Below, piece after piece: positions 17,478-25,662 of a stretch of 64,000 bases of DNA. Source of the stretch: Treponema sp. (lineage in GTDB: Bacteria > Spirochaetota > Spirochaetia > Treponematales > Treponemataceae); contig JAILLQ010000037.1 of NCBI GenBank assembly GCA_024693045.1, positions 1 to 64,000 of the forward strand, read 5' to 3'. Below the pieces are notes generated by a model, which was not told where the DNA came from, ran no database searches, and saw only the letters and a program-made list of their open reading frames with translations. A program made the translations under genes and the position numbers. The first letter of the stretch is position 1. Each line of letters begins with the position of its first letter.

Positions 17478-17560
17478 TACCCGGCACGAGATTTGAACTC
17501 GCAAGAGCAAAGCTCACCTGGACCTGAACCAGGCGCGTCTACCAATTCCGCCAACCGGGC
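17478..17560 (-). tRNA. trnL: tRNA-Leu (anticodon CAG)
   Basis: Acceptor GCCCGGT pairs with GCCGGGT (G-T at both ends), anticodon stem CCTGG/CCAGG holds the loop TTCAGGT (anticodon CAG), a long class II variable arm (TGAGCTTTGCTCTT) follows, and the T loop is TTCAAAT. Discriminator A; CCA not encoded. Length 83. Confidence 0.93.
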
Positions 17561-17567
17561 GAATGAA

Positions 17568-17596
17568 ATTATACTATCAAACTTGCTCTATTTAAT
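17568..17596 (-). promoter_or_regulatory. Probable tRNA-Leu promoter
   Basis: TATAAT (17573-17568) lies 7 bases before the tRNA 5' end. The best-spaced -35 is only ATTAAA (17596-17591, 17-base spacer). A perfect palindrome, ATCAATTAAATTGAT (17595-17609), overlaps its upstream side and could be an operator. Confidence 0.45.
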
Positions 17597-17705
17597 CAAT
17601 TAAATTGATGTATTTTATTTTAAACTTAATTTGAGAATTTTTTGTATATTTTTTTTCTTCCATTATAGAATCATTCTGGTTGATCAAATTAGAAATTGAA
17701 TACCG

Positions 17706-17734
17706 TTGACCAAAGATTTTTTGAACTATATGAT
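17706..17734 (+). promoter_or_regulatory. Promoter of the envelope cluster
   Basis: TTGACC (17706-17711) and TATGAT (17729-17734) are separated by 17 bases; initiation near 17741 gives a leader of about 39 bases holding a GAGGT ribosome site. It probably drives the genes from 17780 to 23803. Confidence 0.75.
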
Positions 17735-17779
17735 GGTAGGGTAGCTTTTTATTCAATAAAAGTAGTTAAGAGGTAATGT

Positions 17780-18667
17780 ATGTCAGATTATGTACAGAAT
17801 GAAACAGAAGATGAAATATCTTTAATTGAACTTTTTGCAGTTCTATTAAAATTTAGAAAACTTATTGTCATTGGGACAGCAGTTGTTACTTTTTTGGCTG
17901 GAACATATTTATTTGTTCTTCCAAAAATTATTCCTGCATTAAGCAAGGATAAAGTTACCGTTACATACAATATACGAGTAAAACCTTTATCATCTAGACT
18001 TTCTGGAGGCCTTTCTACTATCGGTTCTGATATTAATATTCATGCTTCTCTTGTGTCTAGTTTTAAGAATCTCCCGGTTGTATCTGTTAAATACAAGGAT
18101 TATCCTTTCTTAGGTTCTGACTATCCTGAAAATCCTGATATGTATAATATGTTTATTAGCAGAAAATTTGATGATGAATCAAAGCTTATAAGCGTAAAGG
18201 GGTCTTTAATTCCAAATACCTATGAGGTAAGTATAAAACTTCTTAGAGAAAATCTTGACTACGCAGAATCTTTTGTAAAGGAAATGGTGAAACTTACTGA
18301 TCAGTCTCTTACTGGTAGAATTGCAGAAGCTTTACCACTTTTACAGGCTAATACAGAAGAATCTATTAAGCGTATCGATACTTCCAATGCTCAGATTAAC
18401 GATATTTCTACTATTCAGTATCTTCATGATTTACTTTTTGAAATTAATAAATATCAAAAACAAAAAGATAAATCTTTATTAGAATTTCAAACTGATAAAT
18501 TTGTAATTGGTACAGCAAAGGGGAGAGTAAAAAAATTAATTATATCAATGTTTGCTTCTTTCTTCTGTTTTGTATTTATTGCCTTTGTAAAAGCAGGAAT
18601 TAACTCTGTTATGACAAATCCATCATCTAAAAAAATAATTGTAGATGCATGGGAAGAAGGTAAGTAA
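17780..18667 (+). CDS. Wzz-like (chain-length determinant) membrane protein
   Basis: This 295-residue protein has the topology of polysaccharide co-polymerases: an N-terminal motif EISLIELFAVLLKFRK, a membrane helix at about 31-50, a long periplasmic section with a helical region (about 165-235), and a second membrane helix near 252-272. Wzz proteins set polysaccharide chain length, but no glycosyltransferase, flippase or polymerase gene is nearby; instead it leads a Lol-like transporter cluster with 9 bases before the first permease. Its job here may be different. The C-terminal Pro-rich motif of classical Wzz is not obvious. Confidence 0.65.
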   Translation: MSDYVQNETEDEISLIELFAVLLKFRKLIVIGTAVVTFLAGTYLFVLPKIIPALSKDKVTVTYNIRVKPLSSRLSGGLSTIGSDINIHASLVSSFKNLPVVSVKYKDYPFLGSDYPENPDMYNMFISRKFDDESKLISVKGSLIPNTYEVSIKLLRENLDYAESFVKEMVKLTDQSLTGRIAEALPLLQANTEESIKRIDTSNAQINDISTIQYLHDLLFEINKYQKQKDKSLLEFQTDKFVIGTAKGRVKKLIISMFASFFCFVFIAFVKAGINSVMTNPSSKKIIVDAWEEGK

Positions 18668-18676
18668 CTAGAGTTT

Positions 18677-20101
18677 ATGATTATAAAACTTGCATTAAAA
18701 AATATTCTCGCGCGAAAAAGTTCTATAGTTATTGTGCTTTTTATTGCCTTCAGTGTTGCTCTTTTTGTAATTACAAATTCCATTTTTGATAGTACCGAAA
18801 ATGGAATTCAAGAAACTTATGTTTCAAGTTTTACAGGAGATATTTTAATCAGACCTAAAAATGAATCTCCTTTGAGCATTCTAGGTGATGAAACTCCTGT
18901 AACAGGAACTTTTTCCGAAACTCCAATATTGAGTCCCTATTTGGATATAGTTGATTTTATTCAAGAAAATCCAAATATTGATTCTTTTTGTCCTCTCATA
19001 AGTGGTTTTGTCGCTCTTGAATACAAAAACCAGAAATTTCCTTGTATTATTTTTGGTGTGAATGCAGAAGACTACCTGAACATAATGAATGCAATAAAAA
19101 TTGAGCAAGGAAAGCCTTTTGAAAACGATAAAGAAGGCATTATGCTTTCAACTCAGATTTCAAAACATTTAAATGCGGATATCGGTAGTGACATTCAGTT
19201 TGTTGTTGCCAGAGGTTTATCAGCTAGAATTAGAACTGCACCTATTACAGCAATTTATTCATATCCTGTTGAAAATTCAATTTTTGACGAAATTGTTATT
19301 ATCTCACATGAGATAGCAAGAGAATTATTAGATATTGCAGGAATGTATGATAGTGACGATGTTGTTCTTGAAGAAGATTTGGAAAATCTTCTTTCTGATT
19401 TTGATTTAGAATCAATGTTTGAAGAAGCTGAAGATGTAGGTCAGATTACCAAAGAAAACTCAGTTTTTGTTAGCAGCGATGATAATTCTTTTCAAGAAAA
19501 TGAAGCAAAAGCATCTTCTTGGAATTTTATTACTTGTAAAGTTAAAAATAAAAAAGAAGTAAAACATACGATAAGAATGTTGAACCGATATTTTAAGAAT
19601 AATTCTTGGCCGGTAGAAGCTGTAAACTGGAGACATGCAGCAGGAAGTAATGCTATGTATCTTTATTTCCTTCGTTTAATTATGAATATTGGAATTTTCA
19701 TTATTCTTTTTGCTGGATTTATCGTAATCAATAACACGCTCATAATAAACATTTTGGATAGAACTTGCGAAATTGGAACAATGAGAGCTATCGGTACAAC
19801 AAAGAAGTTTGTAAGTTTGGAATGTATGTCTGAAACTCTCATCATTTCAATTATTGCTGGATTTATTGGTTGTTTAATGGGTGTAATTCTTAGTTATATA
19901 ATTTCACAATCAAACATAGCTTTAACGAATGCTTTCTTAATTCAATTGTTTGGTTGTAACAAACTTGTTACTCTTATTACAGCAAAAAATCTCTTTTCTA
20001 GTTTTTGCGTTTCCCTTTCTATTGGCGTTGTTGCATGGATTTATCCTGTACTGGCAGCGCTAAAAACAAGTCCGGTTGTTGCAATGCAGGGGGGTAAATA
20101 A
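18677..20101 (+). CDS. FtsX/LolC-type ABC transporter permease 1
   Basis: A 474-residue MacB/LolC/LolE-family permease: helix 1 at about 16-35, a large periplasmic domain (about 36-325), then three C-terminal helices, with EIGTMRAIGTTKK as the coupling segment between helices 2 and 3. Such permeases use ATP to extract lipoproteins or push substrates in the periplasm (mechanotransmission) rather than pumping across the membrane. The periplasmic domain carries an unusual acidic insert (about 225-281) with D-F-D-L-E-S-M-F-E-E-A-E-D at 241-253, matched in the barrel protein at 22184. Its stop overlaps the next start by one base. Confidence 0.85.
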   Translation: MIIKLALKNILARKSSIVIVLFIAFSVALFVITNSIFDSTENGIQETYVSSFTGDILIRPKNESPLSILGDETPVTGTFSETPILSPYLDIVDFIQENPNIDSFCPLISGFVALEYKNQKFPCIIFGVNAEDYLNIMNAIKIEQGKPFENDKEGIMLSTQISKHLNADIGSDIQFVVARGLSARIRTAPITAIYSYPVENSIFDEIVIISHEIARELLDIAGMYDSDDVVLEEDLENLLSDFDLESMFEEAEDVGQITKENSVFVSSDDNSFQENEAKASSWNFITCKVKNKKEVKHTIRMLNRYFKNNSWPVEAVNWRHAAGSNAMYLYFLRLIMNIGIFIILFAGFIVINNTLIINILDRTCEIGTMRAIGTTKKFVSLECMSETLIISIIAGFIGCLMGVILSYIISQSNIALTNAFLIQLFGCNKLVTLITAKNLFSSFCVSLSIGVVAWIYPVLAALKTSPVVAMQGGK

Positions 20102-21384
20102 TGGTTGAATCTGTTTTGGCCTTTCGTTCTCTTTTGTTTAGAAAAAAGCAATATGCATCTCTTTTTTTTATTTGTCTTTTTGGAACAGCAGTTTCTCTCT
20201 TTTCTATTTTCTTGAGTACAGGGATGATTGCTTCTCTTTCTGAAAAAGCTCTAATTTATTATGGTGGTGAATTTGTAATAATGAGTTCAGAGATTGATGA
20301 AAGGGTTATTCCCGATGTTGACTCAAAAGTTGAGCTTTTAAAGACTCTTTTGCCAGAAGATGCTGTAATTACAACTCGTTACGATTTTGGTTCTGGTATG
20401 AATACCTGCTTCTATTATGAAGGGGAAGAAGTTTTGCAGAGAGTTTTTAAAGGGGTTTCTTTTAAGGAAGAATCGTTCCTTTTTGATAAACTAAACTTTT
20501 TGAAGGGAAATTATGATATTCCAAAAGGTTCTAATAAAATTCTCATCAGCGAGCCTATTGCGAAAAAATTAGGTGCCGGAATAGGTGACGAAATTACTTT
20601 GTACATGAGAAATATCAATGGTTATATTAATACTCTTCCTGTTGAGATTAATGGTATTTTTCAGGATTCAAGTGTTTTTGGAATGTTTACAACCTATATC
20701 GATAAAGAGTTTTTACTAAAGGCTTATGGAAGAACTTCTGATTTTGCTAATAGAATTTGCGTTGAATTTCCAAAAAGAAAAAAAATCTCTGATTCTTTTT
20801 ATAAAGATCTTCAAAGTAACCTAGAAAAGCATTTAAAAATGTTTCCAATTGTGCCAGATAAGAACACTTTTTATTTTTCAGGTTGTTCACCTGATACTTA
20901 TGCTATTATTCCGTTAAAATCAAATTTGAATGATATAAAAATTATAAAAAGTGCAATGACTTTAGTAATAAGTATCATTATTTTATTCTTGATTATTATA
21001 ATAGTTGCCGGAATTGGTAGTACATATAAAGTACTGGTCATGAAAAGAATAAATGAAATTGGAATCTATATGGCTATTGGCATGAAAAAAAATGCTATTA
21101 TGAAAAGCCTCCTCTACGAAACTCTTTTTCTTTTGTTGAGCGGCTGTTTTTCAGGCTTTGTATTAAGTTTAATTCTTTGTGGAATAGTAAGAATTATTAA
21201 GTTTAATTTTATACCTGCTTTTTCAATATTCCTGAGTAAAGGTTATATACAGCCTGCTATTAATTTACCAATAATGTTTGCCATACTTGTTATTATAATA
21301 TCTGTAACATTGATTACGGTTTGCAATTCAGTGAAGAAATGTGTTAATATTATGCCTTGTAAGGCTATTTCTAGCAACGAATGA
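20101..21384 (+). CDS. FtsX/LolC-type ABC transporter permease 2
   Basis: The second FtsX-family permease (427 residues) presumably pairs with the first as in LolCE. It has helix 1 (about 19-40), a periplasmic domain to about 280, and three C-terminal helices with NEIGIYMAIGMKKNAIM as the coupling segment. It lacks the acidic insert of permease 1, so the two are not interchangeable. TAATG coupling to the upstream gene and a 4-base-scale link to the downstream LolA-like gene argue for one complex. Confidence 0.85.
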   Translation: MVESVLAFRSLLFRKKQYASLFFICLFGTAVSLFSIFLSTGMIASLSEKALIYYGGEFVIMSSEIDERVIPDVDSKVELLKTLLPEDAVITTRYDFGSGMNTCFYYEGEEVLQRVFKGVSFKEESFLFDKLNFLKGNYDIPKGSNKILISEPIAKKLGAGIGDEITLYMRNINGYINTLPVEINGIFQDSSVFGMFTTYIDKEFLLKAYGRTSDFANRICVEFPKRKKISDSFYKDLQSNLEKHLKMFPIVPDKNTFYFSGCSPDTYAIIPLKSNLNDIKIIKSAMTLVISIIILFLIIIIVAGIGSTYKVLVMKRINEIGIYMAIGMKKNAIMKSLLYETLFLLLSGCFSGFVLSLILCGIVRIIKFNFIPAFSIFLSKGYIQPAINLPIMFAILVIIISVTLITVCNSVKKCVNIMPCKAISSNE

Positions 21385-21392
21385 GAGGATTT

Positions 21393-22184
21393 ATGAAAAA
21401 AATTATTACAGTACTTTGTTTAGTGTTTACATCAGCTTTTCTTAATGCTGAAGTTAATATGGATCAAGCAAAAGAGTTACTTCAGTCAGCTGAAGATAGC
21501 ACTTGTTTTTATAATACAGATATGAAGGGTGATTATCAGATTGTACACGATAAGCCGGGTGAAGGTCGAAATGTGCTTAGCGCTATTTTGTATAGACGTG
21601 ATTCACAACGTAAGTGGACAATTTTAATAACAGGTCCTGATTCGGATAAGGGTAAAGGGTATCTGCAGTTTGATTCAAATATTTGGTTTTTTGATCCAAG
21701 TGATAAGCGTTTTACATTTAGCTCCGCAAGGGATAAATTTCAAAATACAAATGCAAATACCAGTGACTTTGCTCCCCAGCTTTATGCACAGGACTATGAA
21801 ATTTCTGCTTACAAAGAAAGTAAATTAGGAAAATTTGACTGTATTCTTTATTTATTAAAAGCTGTTTCAAAAGATGTTGCATACCCGGAAATAAAATTGT
21901 GGGTTAGTAAGGCCGATGGACTTATGAGAAAAAGGGAAGATTACAGTCTTTCCAGCCAGAGATTAAGAACCATTGCTGTTCCTTCTTATCAAAAAATTAC
22001 AAACAAAGATAAAGAATATTCAGTTCCTGTAAATATGATTATTCAGGATCACTTGAGAGGAAAGAAAATTGACGGAAAAATGCAGTACGAAAAAACTGTA
22101 ATTTCAATTAGTAACCTTGTATTTAATAAAGTAGACGATATTGTTTACACAAAGCCTTATCTTGAAATGATGAGCGTAAAATAA
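21393..22184 (+). CDS. LolA-like outer-membrane lipoprotein-sorting protein
   Basis: ATG 21393 follows GAGAGGA and starts a signal peptide without a lipobox cysteine (MKKIITVLCLVFTSAFLNA), so the 263-residue protein should be a soluble periplasmic protein. The rest fits the LolA/COG2834 family: alternating strands forming a half-barrel, with LQFDSNIWFFDPSDKRF and KIDGKMQYEKTVISIS typical of its 'd..W.Y.p....' pattern. LolA proteins carry lipids or lipoproteins across the periplasm. Being encoded between the permeases and an outer-membrane barrel suggests that it shuttles their substrate. Confidence 0.75.
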   Translation: MKKIITVLCLVFTSAFLNAEVNMDQAKELLQSAEDSTCFYNTDMKGDYQIVHDKPGEGRNVLSAILYRRDSQRKWTILITGPDSDKGKGYLQFDSNIWFFDPSDKRFTFSSARDKFQNTNANTSDFAPQLYAQDYEISAYKESKLGKFDCILYLLKAVSKDVAYPEIKLWVSKADGLMRKREDYSLSSQRLRTIAVPSYQKITNKDKEYSVPVNMIIQDHLRGKKIDGKMQYEKTVISISNLVFNKVDDIVYTKPYLEMMSVK

Positions 22185-23803
22185 TGAAGTGTGATCATTT
22201 AAAAAATATAATTCTACTCAATTTTTTTCTATTTTCATTTTCTTCTATATTTGCCGAAAGTAATTCATCTTCGCAAGAGACTAGAAGTGGTTTGTTATCT
22301 GACAATTTAGAAGGAAATGAAGCTATTAATACAAATAGTCTGGATGATGAGTTTAGCAGTGTTGATGAAGAAATAGATGCACTATTTGCTGCAGATGAAT
22401 TTGAATTCTTTGATGACGATTTTGATTCTATGTTTGAAGATGTAGAAGATACAGAAATCGTAGTTGAGGAAGAAAGCAAGAATGAGCCTTCATTTTTGGA
22501 TTTTAAGGCCTTACCAGTTACTTTTACAGGTAGTCTAACCTCTGATATTGGTTTAGGTTATATTTATGAATCTACTGCAATTATAGATGAATATGTAAGA
22601 AGATTTGAGCAGTATAACTATTACACGTCATGTCTGAATTCTGGTACCATTACAAGAGACGAATTTGTTTATTTAATGGCTTATCATAATATAACAAATA
22701 ATCCCGACCAGCTGTTTACCGCCGATGAATTGCTTGATTTTGCTCTGAGGAAATCTTCTGTTTCTAGCCAGGCAAATAAACTTACAGGATATTTTACCTT
22801 TTCAAATACTCTTAATATCAATGCTCGTCCAAGTAAAGATTTTGCACTTCACGGTTCTATAAATATAACTTTTCCTGGCTATACCTGGGGGTTAAGTGAA
22901 TGTTATTTTGACTTGATTGTAAGAAACAGTATTTGTTTTACAGTTGGTAAAAAAGCAACAACTTGGGGTTATACAAGGCTTTTTAGTCAATCAACAAATT
23001 CTACGAAGGAATATGAAGTTGGCGGAGAAAACACAAATATTCTCTCTGATACAGGTTCCGGAACAAGTCTTATGCTTAGAATTCCTTTTTGGACAGGTAC
23101 TATTTCTGCTCTTGCCGTATATACAGGGAGTTCTTCAACACCAAACTTTGATGAAATGTTCTTTGCAGGCTCTGTTGAACTGGTCGTAAAAAAAGTTTCA
23201 ATTAATTTGTTTGGAAGAAAAGAAAATGTTGAAACAGGTGAAACACTAGGGCCTTTACTAGGTCTTGAAATGAAAAGAACGATTTTTGATGCAGATGTTT
23301 ATGGGCAATTTTTAGCAAGAACCGATAATGACGAAGCTTTTGAAGATATTCTAAAAGGAGATGCGGATTATAAAAACTTCCAGCAGTTTATTTTTACTGG
23401 CGGTTTATATCGCTGGTGGGATAAGCATGATCCGAATTTCGGTTTTAATATTGAATATCAGGGAGCCTGTGCTTTATATACCGTAGAGGAAGAAAATCCT
23501 TATTATTCTTATATTCCTGGTCAGGAACAGTACAAAGAAGTTTTACAAACAACAATAAATCATCGCATTGCATATGATGTTGGTGTAAAAAGACTTGGAA
23601 AAAATCACAATATAAAAATCGGTGTTGAAGGAAGTCATGATCTTTCTGACAAAACAGGTTATGTTAAACCTGGTATAAAAATTAGCGGAATATTCCCATA
23701 CTGCGACTGGAACACCGGGGTTAAGTGGGAGTATGGGGAATCTCTTCCGACTCAAGGCAGATTCACAATAGGCTCTTATATAAGCCTTTCTGCAAGCTAC
23801 TAG
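22184..23803 (+). CDS. Outer-membrane beta-barrel protein with acidic N-terminus
   Basis: This 539-residue protein has a signal peptide (about 1-24), an acidic low-complexity segment (about 25-100) and then a long series of amphipathic strands alternating aromatic and small residues (e.g. LYRWWDKHDPNFGFNIEYQG, GSYISLSASY at the C-terminus), as expected for an outer-membrane barrel ending in an aromatic residue (Tyr). The acidic segment contains D-F-D-S-M-F-E-D-V-E-D at 79-89, close to the acidic insert of permease 1. It starts in a TAATG overlap with the LolA-like gene. Likely the outer-membrane acceptor or exit of the system; the family is not recognised. Confidence 0.65.
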   Translation: MKCDHLKNIILLNFFLFSFSSIFAESNSSSQETRSGLLSDNLEGNEAINTNSLDDEFSSVDEEIDALFAADEFEFFDDDFDSMFEDVEDTEIVVEEESKNEPSFLDFKALPVTFTGSLTSDIGLGYIYESTAIIDEYVRRFEQYNYYTSCLNSGTITRDEFVYLMAYHNITNNPDQLFTADELLDFALRKSSVSSQANKLTGYFTFSNTLNINARPSKDFALHGSINITFPGYTWGLSECYFDLIVRNSICFTVGKKATTWGYTRLFSQSTNSTKEYEVGGENTNILSDTGSGTSLMLRIPFWTGTISALAVYTGSSSTPNFDEMFFAGSVELVVKKVSINLFGRKENVETGETLGPLLGLEMKRTIFDADVYGQFLARTDNDEAFEDILKGDADYKNFQQFIFTGGLYRWWDKHDPNFGFNIEYQGACALYTVEEENPYYSYIPGQEQYKEVLQTTINHRIAYDVGVKRLGKNHNIKIGVEGSHDLSDKTGYVKPGIKISGIFPYCDWNTGVKWEYGESLPTQGRFTIGSYISLSASY

Positions 23804-24531
23804 GATTCAAGAATAGTTCCGTCTTTTATCTTTATTACATGATTTGCCATTGCAACAATTTTGGCATCATGTGTAGAAAAGACGAATGTTGTTTTTAATT
23901 CTTCATTCAACTTTTTCATTAGTTCAAGAATTTGGGTACCGTTCTTGCTGTCAAGGTTTGCAGTAGGTTCATCGGCAAGAATTATAGGTGCTTTTGTAAC
24001 AAGTGCTCTGGCAACTGCAACTCTCTGTCTCTGTCCGCCACTTAATTCGCTAGGTTTATGTTTTTTCCATGCAGTAAGACCTACTGTTTCAAGTAAAAAA
24101 TCTATCCATTCCTTTCTTTCTGCAGGACTCATAGAGTCATATGCAGGAGATGAACCAATTTTTAGTGGAAATTCAACGTTTTCAAAAACATTTAAAACTG
24201 GAATTAAGTTAAAAGTCTGGAATATAAAACCTAAGTTTCTTCTTCTTAATTCAGTAAGCTTTACATCTAATTTATGAGGAATTTTAGTGTCCTTAGTTAT
24301 TTTTATATCTTTATAAACATCTGTTCCGTTTAAAATTATTTTCCCGGAAGTTGGCAAATCTATTAAACCAATCATGTTTAAAAGAGTACTTTTCCCTGAA
24401 CCACTAGGACCTGAAATAGCTGCAAATTCTCCTTCTTGAATAGTAAAATTTGCATCGGCAACAGCATGGACTTCAACCTTGTCCATCTGGTAAGTTTTGT
24501 AAACATTTTGCAATTCAATTACTGATTTCAT
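23800..24531 (-). CDS. LolD/MacB-type ABC transporter ATPase
   Basis: A 243-residue ATPase with Walker A GPSGSGKST, Q-loop FIFQTFNLIPVLNV, signature LSGGQRQRVAVARAL, Walker B IILADEPTANLD and the switch His in STHD. These are the LolD-type features that pair with FtsX-family permeases, so it almost certainly energises the two permeases on the other strand, although it is transcribed convergently and overlaps the barrel gene by 4 bases at the stops. A stretch of about 15 residues rich in Lys/Thr is inserted between Walker A and the Q loop. Confidence 0.88.
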   Translation of the reverse strand: MKSVIELQNVYKTYQMDKVEVHAVADANFTIQEGEFAAISGPSGSGKSTLLNMIGLIDLPTSGKIILNGTDVYKDIKITKDTKIPHKLDVKLTELRRRNLGFIFQTFNLIPVLNVFENVEFPLKIGSSPAYDSMSPAERKEWIDFLLETVGLTAWKKHKPSELSGGQRQRVAVARALVTKAPIILADEPTANLDSKNGTQILELMKKLNEELKTTFVFSTHDAKIVAMANHVIKIKDGTILES

Positions 24532-24537
24532 TCTTTT

Positions 24538-24566
24538 ATTATAACATTTTTTTTATTCGACTGGAA
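24538..24566 (-). promoter_or_regulatory. Promoter of the LolD-like ATPase gene, predicted leaderless
   Basis: TATAAT (24543-24538) ends exactly 6 bases before the ATG at 24531. The -35 is weak (TTCCAG, 24566-24561, 17-base spacer). No Shine-Dalgarno sequence is present between -10 and ATG. Confidence 0.5.
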
Positions 24567-24600
24567 GAGTATTGTTTTTTGCGTTATTATTTAAAGGAAT

Positions 24601-25662
24601 ATGAATAAAACAAAAAAAATTATAATTTTGATTTTGAGTCTCTTACTTCTGTTCGTTATATCAAGTTTTACAATTACTGTAATTTCTGTTAGTCCTCTTT
24701 CATCTAATTCAACAAGCATTCAAAAAAGAATAGAAGTTCCCTCTGGTACGAGTGTAAAAGAAATCTCTTATAAATTAAAAGCTGAAAATCTTATTAGAAG
24801 TCAACTGGCTTTTTATCTTTTAGCAAGGTTTCCATCTGTCCGAACTTTTGTCCTTGGTACAAATATTAATTTCAACCTAAAGAGCGGAGTCTATCAAATT
24901 TCACCATCAATGAACTTAAGTGAAATATTTCAGGTTCTTTCTTCGGGTAAGCAAGAATATATAAAAGTTTCAATACCTGAAGGTTTAACAATTTCAAAAA
25001 TCGCACAAAAACTTGAATCAAGGGGCGTATGTAAGGCTCAGGATTTTATACTAATTTCAAAAGATAAAGATTTACTTTCCGAATACAATATTAATGCTGA
25101 AAATTTTGAAGGCTACCTCTTTCCTGATACTTACTTTTTTACACCTATGATGCAGGCTGAAGAATGCCTTTCGCTTATGGCTGATAACTTTTTTGAAAAA
25201 ATTAAGAGCATAGAAGGATATCAGGGGCTTTCTTCTGAAGAATTACATTATTTTGTTACTTTAGCTTCGATTATAGAAAGGGAATACCGAATAAAAGAAG
25301 AAGCTCCTTTAATTGCAAGTGTTTTTAAAAATCGTCTAGCTCACAATATCGGTCTTTATTCGTGTGCAACAATTGAATACATTTTAACAGAAATTCAAGG
25401 AAAAGATCATCCTGATGTAATAACTTATGCAGATCTTGCAATTGATAATCCATACAACACCTATAAATGGGCAGGCCTGCCTCCTGGTCCAATTTCTAAT
25501 CCGGGAATCACAGCCTTGTCTGCTGCAAAAAATCCTGCAGATACCAATTTTTATTATTTCAGGTTAGTAAATCCAGAAGAAGGAAGACATTCTTTTTCAA
25601 AAGATTTTTCTACCCATATTACAGAAGGATATATTTATAATACAAAAAAGAGTAGTAAGTAG
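24601..25662 (+). CDS. mltG: Endolytic murein transglycosylase MltG
   Basis: MltG cuts nascent peptidoglycan strands at the outer face of the inner membrane and sets glycan length. The 353-residue protein has an N-terminal membrane helix (about 7-28), a LysM-like segment (IEVPSGTSVKEISYKL), and the YceG domain with the catalytic Glu in LASIIEREYR, followed by YNTYKWAGLPPGPISNPG, the hallmark of the family. AAAGGA precedes the ATG. Its stop codon shares one base with the dnaG GTG start. Confidence 0.95.
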   Translation: MNKTKKIIILILSLLLLFVISSFTITVISVSPLSSNSTSIQKRIEVPSGTSVKEISYKLKAENLIRSQLAFYLLARFPSVRTFVLGTNINFNLKSGVYQISPSMNLSEIFQVLSSGKQEYIKVSIPEGLTISKIAQKLESRGVCKAQDFILISKDKDLLSEYNINAENFEGYLFPDTYFFTPMMQAEECLSLMADNFFEKIKSIEGYQGLSSEELHYFVTLASIIEREYRIKEEAPLIASVFKNRLAHNIGLYSCATIEYILTEIQGKDHPDVITYADLAIDNPYNTYKWAGLPPGPISNPGITALSAAKNPADTNFYYFRLVNPEEGRHSFSKDFSTHITEGYIYNTKKSSK

